Below, piece by piece: positions 1-6,799 of a stretch of 64,000 nucleotides of DNA. The stretch's first letter is position 1, and every line of letters starts with the position of its first letter. This stretch comes from Halobacillus_B sp963739045. GTDB taxonomy: Bacteria > Bacillota > Bacilli > Bacillales > Halobacillaceae. The notes beneath the pieces were generated by a model that worked only from the letters and a program-made list of their open reading frames with translations, had not been told where the DNA came from and made no database searches. The translations under genes and the position numbers were made by a program. The stretch lies in contig CAVTYY010000004.1 in NCBI GenBank assembly GCA_963739045.1, forward strand, positions 1-64,000, in the 5' to 3' direction.

Positions 1-12
1 GGAGGGAAGAGC

Positions 13-567
13 ATGGAAAACTTATCCGACACCAATCCTGATGATCTTACTAAGGAAGAGCTGAACTCCTGGTTAGATCAGATCATGGATGCCTACTCAA
101 GGAACGTTTATTTGCTAGCTTATTCCTATATAAAAGATAAAAGCATGGCTGAGGATATTTCACAGGATGTATTTATTAAAGTGTATCATCAGTTGACTCA
201 ATTTCGCGGTGAGGCAGCTCTTTCCTCTTGGATATACAGAATCACCGTGAATCGGGCCAAGGATATTCTGCGCCGGAGAAAGCTCGCCCAATTGAAATAT
301 CCCTTAAAATATTTTGAAAAGGAACAAGAGACCGAAAGTACGGAAACCACTTATGAAAAGCAAAATCAAAAGGAGCAGGTATTGGCTGCGGTGCTTTCTC
401 TCCCTGTGAAATATCGGGAAGTTCTAGTTCTGTTCTATTTTCATGATCAATCCGTTGAAACGATTAGTACAGCATTGAAAGAGAAGGAGAATACGGTCAA
501 GACCCGGCTGGCACGCGGGAGAGAGAAATTAAAGTCCAATCCAATTCTACGAGAGGGGCTGATGTAG
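13..567 (+). CDS. ECF-family RNA polymerase sigma factor
   Basis: This is a 184-residue extracytoplasmic-function sigma factor that would direct RNA polymerase to a small stress or envelope regulon. The region-2 signature lies at about residues 27-90 (SYIKDKSMAEDISQDVFIKV, then SSWIYRITVNRAKD). Region 4 lies at about 122-172 (LPVKYREVLVLFYFHDQS, then ENTVKTRLARGREKL), the helix-turn-helix that reads the -35 box. Length is normal for the family. GGAGGG precedes the ATG. The stop codon abuts the next gene's start, so the two are co-transcribed and probably translationally coupled. The neighbour has one membrane segment and is the likely cognate anti-sigma factor. SigM, SigV or SigW subtype cannot be assigned by eye. 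Confidence 0.93.
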   Translation: MENLSDTNPDDLTKEELNSWLDQIMDAYSRNVYLLAYSYIKDKSMAEDISQDVFIKVYHQLTQFRGEAALSSWIYRITVNRAKDILRRRKLAQLKYPLKYFEKEQETESTETTYEKQNQKEQVLAAVLSLPVKYREVLVLFYFHDQSVETISTALKEKENTVKTRLARGREKLKSNPILREGLM

Positions 568-1872
568 ATGGGAGATTTATTCAAGAACACTAAACAATAC
601 TATCAAGATGAGTATTTCGATAATGAAACCCATGAGCGAATTAAACAGAAGGTCAAATCTTCCATCCATCATCACCCAAAGAAGAAGAAAAGAATGCCTT
701 ATTTCATCGCCGCTTCCGTGTTATTTCTAACGATTGTGGTCGGGTCCACTCTTCTATCTCCCTCATTATCCAAAGTGATGGCGGAGTTTCCTCTGATTGG
801 ATATCTATTCGATTCTAAAGACCCTGCACCTCTTGTTTCCGAAATGGAGAACTATCTGAAGTCGGAGGGGTATCCTATTTATTATATTGATGATAACTAT
901 CAGAAAAAAGAATATGAAATTGCAGTCAAAGGAAGCGATCCCTACTTTCTAGGAATGAAAGACAAGATTCATGAAAAAGCGCTGGATTTTTTGGAAGATA
1001 AGGGGCTGGATGCTTATTCAGTCAAAGTAGTTCAAGATGTAAAAAAAGAAGGATCTGCACCGGAGAAAAAAAGTGAAACGCTTATAAAGGAAGAAAAGGC
1101 GATTAAGCAAGACCTGGAGAAAAAAGGATATTCCTTAGGGTTAGCTTTCTATATTCCTCGTTCTAAGACTTTTACCATAGGATTGAAAGAAGACAAACAG
1201 GCTTTTACAAACAATCATTCTGTAGTCAAAGAAGAAGCTTCTAATCTGCTTGAAAAGTATCATAGAGATGAATATAAAGTAGAGATTTTCAGGTATGTGG
1301 AAGGGTCTTCTATAGAAAATGTGACATCAAGTGGCTGGTCCCGAACAGATCCAGGCTTCAGAACTGCGGATGTTTTAAGCAGTTATGTGGAAGAAGCTCT
1401 CTCAGAGAGAAAGATACCATACCAAGGCATCCAAGTGCATTTTCCAGACCAGACTATTACCGTGAGTGCCTGGAAATTTCAAACGGATGCAGAGACGTTA
1501 AAATCTGCGCTTCCCAAAGAATTTGATACCGTCGAGTTTGGGTCCTATAACGTTAAAGTGAAAGTATTAGGTAAAGAGAAAATGGCAAAAGGAGAAAAAG
1601 CCCGTCAGCTTAGCCGCACATTGGCGATTGCACTGGCCGGTCAGAAGAAATTGCATGTAAAAACAGTAGGATCGTCGCTTGCGCATCATACATTTTCCAT
1701 TGCTGTCAGCACTACCTTGAGTCCGAATAGTAAGGATAAAGAGCAGGTGATGGACGATGTGAACAGCCAGATTAAAGATTTTTTCACTTCAAGCGAAGGA
1801 AAAGATTTTCTTCAAGGAAACGATTATAAAATAGAATTCCTTGATAAAAACGGAGAGCTTATCTCTAATTAG
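568..1872 (+). CDS. Membrane-anchored probable anti-sigma factor
   Basis: The 434-residue protein has a basic cytoplasmic N-terminus of about 43 residues (HHHPKKKKR before the membrane), one transmembrane helix at about 45-67 (ending GSTLLSPSLSKV) and a large charged extracytoplasmic part. The outer region seems to contain three or four repeats of an alpha/beta unit of roughly 80 residues, each with a GYP/GL-type turn and a Lys/Glu-rich helix. It recalls Bacillus proteins of the DUF4179/DUF4030 kind found beside ECF sigma genes; that match is from memory. The start codon follows the sigma factor's stop directly. The role as a sigma-factor restrainer that senses an envelope signal is inferred from topology and position, since no classic zinc-binding anti-sigma motif is visible. 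Confidence 0.7.
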   Translation: MGDLFKNTKQYYQDEYFDNETHERIKQKVKSSIHHHPKKKKRMPYFIAASVLFLTIVVGSTLLSPSLSKVMAEFPLIGYLFDSKDPAPLVSEMENYLKSEGYPIYYIDDNYQKKEYEIAVKGSDPYFLGMKDKIHEKALDFLEDKGLDAYSVKVVQDVKKEGSAPEKKSETLIKEEKAIKQDLEKKGYSLGLAFYIPRSKTFTIGLKEDKQAFTNNHSVVKEEASNLLEKYHRDEYKVEIFRYVEGSSIENVTSSGWSRTDPGFRTADVLSSYVEEALSERKIPYQGIQVHFPDQTITVSAWKFQTDAETLKSALPKEFDTVEFGSYNVKVKVLGKEKMAKGEKARQLSRTLAIALAGQKKLHVKTVGSSLAHHTFSIAVSTTLSPNSKDKEQVMDDVNSQIKDFFTSSEGKDFLQGNDYKIEFLDKNGELISN

Positions 1873-1883
1873 TTAATGCAAAC

Positions 1884-1952
1884 AAAAAAGAGAAGGGGAT
1901 CCAATTCAATCAATTTGTGGAGTTTAAGGGTCCCCTATCATTCTCTTCTATT
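1884..1952. terminator. Probable bidirectional terminator
   Basis: Between the convergent anti-sigma gene and the small minus-strand gene, AGAGAAGGGGATCC is complementary, with small bulges, to GGGTCCCCT and TTCTCTT about 40 bases later. The flanks are A-rich on the left and pyrimidine-rich on the right. The loop is long, so the call is moderate. Confidence 0.45.
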
Positions 1953-1956
1953 CGAG

Positions 1957-2163
1957 CTATTTTTCATGAGTGGTTTTATAGTGTTTGAATTTGTAGACTT
2001 TATAAATAATGCTGCTGACAAAAACTAACTCAACCACCATATAAAAGATGGTCATGATCTTCCCATCGCTGGATTCAGGAAAATACAAGATGCTGAACAA
2101 GCCAAAGAGGATGAAGATCCCAGTGATGTCTATTATTCTATTTAACTTTTCATTTTTAAACAT
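1957..2163 (-). CDS. Small two-helix membrane protein
   Basis: This is a 68-residue protein with two predicted membrane helices (about residues 11-27, IIDITGIFILFGLFSIL, and 37-55) and a basic C-terminus. An upstream GGAGG is well placed for the ATG at 2163. No family is recognised. It is on the minus strand next to the MazG-like gene and may be co-transcribed with it. Function unknown. Confidence 0.6.
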   Translation of the reverse strand: MFKNEKLNRIIDITGIFILFGLFSILYFPESSDGKIMTIFYMVVELVFVSSIIYKVYKFKHYKTTHEK

Positions 2164-2224
2164 ACGATCTCCTCCAATGTAAACCGGAATTAAGTGCTGA
2201 CATGAGGAGGTTGATTAGTTCCGG

Positions 2225-2518
2225 TTATTTATTGTATTTCTCTTTATTGATTTCTTCTTTTAAACGGAAGCATTGCTCTATATCGATGTCATACACATTT
2301 GCTATCCCAAAGATGTAATAAAGGACATCATATAATTCTTCTTCAATGGTTCCTTTGATTGTTCCTTCCTGTGCCAGTCGTCTATCTTTCCTCAGCACTT
2401 CTGAAAGTTCTCCAACTTCTTCAATGAGTTTTTGGAAATAGGCGGTTTTTAGTTCGGGTTGGAAATCTTTAGATTTAATATAATGCTGTAATTCTTTAAT
2501 CGTGATATTGTTATCCAT
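2225..2518 (-). CDS. MazG-like nucleotide pyrophosphohydrolase
   Basis: The 97-residue all-alpha protein carries the MazG/dUTPase-like metal-binding pattern. EEVGELSEVL at about residues 32-41 supplies EExxE, and EEELYDVLYYI at about 59-69 supplies ExxD. Members hydrolyse nucleoside triphosphates or related nucleotides to monophosphate and pyrophosphate, often for pool cleaning. Length fits the single-domain MazG-like family, not the two-domain MazG. The ATG at 2518 follows a GGAG-type site. Substrate cannot be predicted. Confidence 0.82.
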   Translation of the reverse strand: MDNNITIKELQHYIKSKDFQPELKTAYFQKLIEEVGELSEVLRKDRRLAQEGTIKGTIEEELYDVLYYIFGIANVYDIDIEQCFRLKEEINKEKYNK

Positions 2519-2674
2519 CTTTATCTCCTTTTTAAATACAGCCTGTGTTTATATAGAATATGGTTTCGTTAATTAAATAGTAATATATAAGAGTTTTGGT
2601 TGTAAAATATTACCTGATGATTCTGGTGAAAGAATCAGAGACTGAGAAACTGGGAGTTCCTATCCTTTAGTAAC

Positions 2675-2716
2675 AAAGACACCCAGGGTGCTGCTCTTAG
2701 GCAGCGTGACCCTGGC
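2675..2716 (-). terminator. Terminator of the glycerate operon
   Basis: Read on the minus strand, CCAGGGT and CTGC pair with GCAG and ACCCTGG, and GTGTCTTTGTT follows. It lies just after the GntP gene and closes the cdaR-glxK-gntP unit. Confidence 0.7.
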
Positions 2717-2722
2717 TGGTTC

Positions 2723-4081
2723 TTAGACAAAAATAAACCATAAGATTGACGTAACAATAATAGCGGCGATACCTTGAAGCAGCGTGCCCATGGTCTGAGC
2801 TTTATACGCTTGGGTGATCGACATGCCGCTAAATTCTTTTACCACCCAGAAATAGCTGTCATTAACGTGAGAAACGACCATCGCTCCTGCACCGACTGAC
2901 ATGACCACTAGGGACAGCGGTACGGCTCCGTCAATACCGAATTGCGTTAGCAGTGGGGCGATGAGGGTGGACGTAATGACTATGGCGGCGGTGGAAGAAC
3001 CTTGGGCACTTTTTAGTGCTGCGGCAATGACAAAGGGGATAAAGATAAACAGCGCCCCTGAGGCAAGATCATTATTTCCGATGCCCTTGATGATTTCCGC
3101 CACACTGGTCGATTTGATGACGGATCCGAACGCACCGCCAGCTCCGGTAATTAATAGAATCGGAGCGGCTTCTTTAATCCCGTGTCCTACCCATTGGGTT
3201 AACGTTTCCTCATCGTATTTGGGAAGGAGCGTAAAGGCGAACAGCACACCGACAAGTAAAGCGACAACCGGCGCCCCAAGGAACAAGAAGAAGCTGAAGA
3301 TGCCGCCTTCCCACCCGGCAAAAGTAATCACCGAGCTGAAGGCGATGAGCAGGATTGGAATGAAGATCGGCGCAAATGCCTTCGGAGTGGAGGGCATATC
3401 GCCAAATCCGCTCACGACCTCATTGTAATCATACATCGAGGAATCTTCATCGCTCTCAATATGTATCTTTGAACCGGCCTTGATGGCCCAAATGTACCCA
3501 ACTATAACGGTGGGGATGGCGACGATAAATCCAAAGAGAATCACCGTACCTAAGTAATTTTCTGCTCCTATGTTGCCTGCAGCAGCAATCGGTCCTGGCG
3601 TCGGCGGTACCAGAGTATGGGTAGCAAAGAGACCGGTCGATAAGGCAATCGCCATCGACGCCACTGTTACGTTCGCTTTATTTGCAAGCGCTTTCTTTAA
3701 TGAGGACAAAATAACATAGCCAGAATCACAGAAGACAGGGATGCTGACCAGCGAACCGATAATACTCATCGCCAGCTGCGGCCGTTTCTCCCCAACGATT
3801 CGCAGCACCACTTCTGCCATTCTAAGGGCAGCACCTGACTTTTCTAAAATCACGCCGATGATCGTTCCGAAGACAATGACGAGGCCGATGCCTCCCATCA
3901 GCCCTCCGAAACCTCCGTTAATGGCTTCTACTACATCACTTAACGGCAGCCCGGCCACGATACCGATGCCAAATGCGCCAATTAATAAGGAAAGAAAGGG
4001 ATGAAGATTAAATTTCGCTGTGGCCACAATCACAAATAAGACACCTAATACAATGACGAGAATAAGTCCAAATCCGTCCAT
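2723..4081 (-). CDS. GntP-family permease, probably for glycerate
   Basis: This 452-residue polytopic membrane protein belongs to the gluconate:H+ symporter (GntP) family. It shows the family's long hydrophobic stretches (12 or more helices), the glycine-rich GGFGGLMGGIGLVIVFGT region near residue 55, HTLVPPTPGPIAAAGN near 155, and QGSSTAAIVITS near 360. It lies 12 bases after the glycerate kinase gene and is last in a unit led by a CdaR-like regulator. Glycerate, or a hydroxy acid that gives glycerate, is therefore a better guess than gluconate. Family assignment is firm; substrate is inferred from context. Confidence 0.92.
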   Translation of the reverse strand: MDGFGLILVIVLGVLFVIVATAKFNLHPFLSLLIGAFGIGIVAGLPLSDVVEAINGGFGGLMGGIGLVIVFGTIIGVILEKSGAALRMAEVVLRIVGEKRPQLAMSIIGSLVSIPVFCDSGYVILSSLKKALANKANVTVASMAIALSTGLFATHTLVPPTPGPIAAAGNIGAENYLGTVILFGFIVAIPTVIVGYIWAIKAGSKIHIESDEDSSMYDYNEVVSGFGDMPSTPKAFAPIFIPILLIAFSSVITFAGWEGGIFSFFLFLGAPVVALLVGVLFAFTLLPKYDEETLTQWVGHGIKEAAPILLITGAGGAFGSVIKSTSVAEIIKGIGNNDLASGALFIFIPFVIAAALKSAQGSSTAAIVITSTLIAPLLTQFGIDGAVPLSLVVMSVGAGAMVVSHVNDSYFWVVKEFSGMSITQAYKAQTMGTLLQGIAAIIVTSILWFIFV

Positions 4082-4093
4082 ACGCTCACTCCT

Positions 4094-5218
4094 TTACTTA
4101 TTTTGAATCAAAACACGGGCGAGCTGATGAGTCGCCTGATACAAATAATCTTCTGCGTTTACTAGGCACTCTTCCAGTGACTTCGGTCCGGGGGCGATCG
4201 AGAAGCAGCCAGTGAAAAAGCGGTTCAGAGGAGCAAGATCACCGTCTAAACTGCCGGACAATAAATAGACAGGCTTGTCGAAACGGCTGGCAGTCTCAGC
4301 AACATAACCAGGCGCTTTGCCATAGAGCGTTTGTTCATCGCTCTGTCCTTCTCCCGTTATCACAATATCCGCTTCCTGGATGGCCGCGTCTAAATGAATG
4401 GCTTCAGCGACGAGCTTCGCCCCGGACCTTAATTCCGCTCCTATAGCGAGAAAAGCAAAGCCGAGTCCGCCTGCGGCTCCGGCTCCTGGCAAGTGCATAA
4501 GCTCTTTTCCACATGCCGCTTCTACCAAATGACCATAAATGGCTAACTGCTGATCGTAGGCTTCAATCTGATCTGGATCAGCCCCCTTTTGCGGACCATA
4601 CACATAGCTCGCGCCACGTTCTCCGGTCAATGGGTTGTCCACATCAGATGCTACCTGAATCGTGCATTCCTGAAGACGTGAATCGAGAGTAGTGAAATCA
4701 ACTCGGCTGATTCGAAACAAATCCTTACCAAACAAGCCGACTTCTTCATCCTGTTCATCGAACGCTTTCATGCCGAGTGCCTGCAGCATGCCGAAGCCTC
4801 CGTCGTTGGTCGAGCTCCCGCCAATCGCCATAATAAAATCACGATGACCTTGATCGAGGGCATGACGGATAGCTTCACCAATGCCAGAGGTCGTAGTCAG
4901 ATCTGGATTGCGTTTGCCATCAGGAACTAGAGGAAGTCCTGCGATCGCAGCAATTTCAATCACGGTGCGGTTATCTTCCAGGTGAATGTACTCACTTTCC
5001 CTTCTTTCACCTAGCGGACCCGTACAGGTAATGGATACTTTCGTATGCGAAGCGGCTTTGGATAAAGCATCGAGCGTATTTTCCCCGCCGTCCGCCATGG
5101 GCTTCAACAGCGCTTCAAACCTGGGATCTGCCGATTGAAAGGCGCGTGCCATTGTTTCTGCCACTTTCCCGGAGGATAAACTCCCTTTATAGGAATCCGG
5201 TGCGAATAAAACTTTCAT
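4094..5218 (-). CDS. glxK: Glycerate kinase
   Basis: The 374-residue enzyme phosphorylates D-glycerate with ATP to phosphoglycerate (2-phosphoglycerate in the GarK/GlxK family), feeding lower glycolysis. Family signatures are plain: APDSYKGSLSSGKVAETM at residues 6-23, MADGGENTLDAL at about 41-52, GGSSTNDGGFGMLQALG at about 133-149, and TGEGQSDEQTLYGKAPG near 290. Length matches the family. It lies between cdaR and the gntP gene on the minus strand. The upstream 121-base gap holds an inverted repeat that could be the regulator's site. Confidence 0.95.
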   Translation of the reverse strand: MKVLFAPDSYKGSLSSGKVAETMARAFQSADPRFEALLKPMADGGENTLDALSKAASHTKVSITCTGPLGERRESEYIHLEDNRTVIEIAAIAGLPLVPDGKRNPDLTTTSGIGEAIRHALDQGHRDFIMAIGGSSTNDGGFGMLQALGMKAFDEQDEEVGLFGKDLFRISRVDFTTLDSRLQECTIQVASDVDNPLTGERGASYVYGPQKGADPDQIEAYDQQLAIYGHLVEAACGKELMHLPGAGAAGGLGFAFLAIGAELRSGAKLVAEAIHLDAAIQEADIVITGEGQSDEQTLYGKAPGYVAETASRFDKPVYLLSGSLDGDLAPLNRFFTGCFSIAPGPKSLEECLVNAEDYLYQATHQLARVLIQNK

Positions 5219-5322
5219 ATAAGGTCCCCCTAGAAAAAATTGCTTACTTTAATTGAAACGAATCTTGCTGTGATAAACAATTGATAAAATGAACAAAAAT
5301 TCAGAAAATAGAAAGCGGATAC

Positions 5323-5338
5323 TTGTGCAAATGCACAA
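5323..5338. promoter_or_regulatory. Inverted repeat, candidate CdaR operator
   Basis: TTGTGCA-AA-TGCACAA is a perfect seven-base inverted repeat with a two-base spacer, just beyond the cdaR stop codon and about 105 bases upstream of the glycerate kinase start. An AT-rich promoter-like stretch lies between it and that gene. The position suits an activator that binds upstream of a -35 box. Assignment to CdaR is inferred from location only. Confidence 0.55.
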
Positions 5339-5339
5339 A

Positions 5340-6386
5340 TTACTGGTTAATTAAAATACTTTGCAGCAGGATAGCCTCTCTAAAATTCCTGGGATCCAAG
5401 CCCACCTTCTTCGTGATTTGATCCAGCCGGTAAATCAGCGTATTCCGATGAATATGCAAGTGATCGGCGGTTTGGTTCGTTTTCAGGTTATGGGTGAAAT
5501 AACTTTCCAGCGTCAGGAGATAGGAATGCTCGAGCTGAAACAGGCGGCTCCGATAAACTTCGGTAATTTCCTGATAGACGTGTGAGTTTTTACGGTAAAG
5601 TAATCGCTCCATTTTCAAAGCGTCGCTATAGACAATCTCCCCTAGTCTTCCAGCGATTTCAAGGCAAGCTTTTGCCTGCTGAAACGAGCGGCGAATTCCA
5701 GAAACGGCATAGCCAGGTTCGCCGACACTGATTTTTACTGTGGAGAGCTTAGGTAAGTCCTTATGCTTCTGAGGCAAAGGGGCGATCACCATGTCTTCCT
5801 GGTAAGGCAAGACGAAGAGAGGATCATGGGAATCAAGGATCTGGCGCAGCTCTTCGGAAAGCTGAAAAGGCTGCTTGGATTGAAAAATGGCTACTCGAAA
5901 ACTTTTATGTACATCCACCCGCAGCGTATATTCTGCTTCTCTTGCAAGTTCTTCCGTATTAAATTCATCCTGAGAGAGCAGCTGCTGCAGCCAGTGGCTC
6001 CATTGCCGCTCTTGATAAAAGGCTTGTCTTTGGAGAAAGATTTGTTCTAAAGCAATTTCCACCGACCCTTGTGTCATGCCGGCTGCCTGAGTGACTTGAT
6101 CGGGTTCCCCAGTTAAACCTACGACACCGGCAAGTTTTCCACGATGAAAGATAGGCAGGTTTGCTCCTGGCTTGACGTTTAAGTAACGGTCAAGGTCACC
6201 AGCGGTAATGAATTGCGGCTCTCCCGTATCAATAACCGTCTGCGCCCCGCCGTGAAGCTGGTTCACTCGTGTTGGATCCGTGCTGGCTACAATGATGCCC
6301 TGGGCGTTCATCAAATTAATAGGCACGGTGATGTAGGCGGATAAGCGATGGATAATTTCCTGTCCGAGTTGTTCAGTTAGTTCCAT
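5340..6386 (-). CDS. cdaR: CdaR/SdaR-type sugar diacid and glycerate regulator
   Basis: The 348-residue activator has an N-terminal sugar-diacid recognition domain (residues 1-135, with GIIVASTDPTRV and GVVGLTGEPDQV). A variable middle follows, and a PucR-type helix-turn-helix closes the protein (LLTLESYFTHNLKTNQTADH, then LHIHRNTLIYRLDQITKKVG). Family members respond to glucarate, galactarate or glycerate and activate uptake and kinase genes, which matches the two genes downstream. The reading frame extends 13 codons upstream, but AAGGAAAGGAG sits eight bases before the ATG at 6386 and favours that start. Confidence 0.9.
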   Translation of the reverse strand: MELTEQLGQEIIHRLSAYITVPINLMNAQGIIVASTDPTRVNQLHGGAQTVIDTGEPQFITAGDLDRYLNVKPGANLPIFHRGKLAGVVGLTGEPDQVTQAAGMTQGSVEIALEQIFLQRQAFYQERQWSHWLQQLLSQDEFNTEELAREAEYTLRVDVHKSFRVAIFQSKQPFQLSEELRQILDSHDPLFVLPYQEDMVIAPLPQKHKDLPKLSTVKISVGEPGYAVSGIRRSFQQAKACLEIAGRLGEIVYSDALKMERLLYRKNSHVYQEITEVYRSRLFQLEHSYLLTLESYFTHNLKTNQTADHLHIHRNTLIYRLDQITKKVGLDPRNFREAILLQSILINQ

Positions 6387-6735
6387 GGGAGTGGCTCCTT
6401 TCCTTGATGAGAAGCTTGATTTCATTAGCGTTTTTTACAATTTCCTAGATAGAGTTGAATCTATCTAGTCTTATCCTATCATGATAGAGGAATGAAAGTT
6501 TCTGGGGAAGAAACTGTAGGTAGAAGCGTCTTGCTGGGGAGTGGTAGGCTTGTTCCTCTATTAGAGTCTTGTCATCGCTTGGAAACTTCGATAGAGAGAA
6601 TGGACGAATTTAAGAAGCTTTTGAAGGTCTATGATCGAACAGATCATGGCAGTGAATTCTATTAAGCGGATTGAAACTCTAGAATCATAATTTTTATGTT
6701 TTCATTTATCGTCAATCTTGATAACTTCACTGAAT
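6387..6735. other. Intergenic region upstream of cdaR
   Basis: About 350 bases hold no convincing gene. The cdaR leader contains an inverted repeat (CTAGATAGA, six-base loop, TCTATCTAG at 6445-6468). TATCATGATA, a ten-base palindrome at 6476-6485, also occurs upstream of the yitT-like gene near 18340. I see nothing else in the rest. Confidence 0.5.
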
Positions 6736-6775
6736 TTAAAAAGAGAAAGCGCGGCCGTCATACTGCGCTCTCTCT
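6736..6775 (-). terminator. Terminator of the cysteine-rich beta-helix gene
   Basis: On the minus strand GAGAGAGCGC pairs with GCGCTTTCTC across a 12-base loop and is followed by TTTTTAAA, about 25 bases past the stop codon. Confidence 0.8.
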
Positions 6776-6799
6776 AGAATCTTTCTATGCCAAAACCTA

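Noticed and set aside
2901..3428. A 175-codon frame opposite the GntP-family gene
   Set aside because: It is antisense to a clear permease and has low-complexity composition expected from the reverse strand of a membrane protein.
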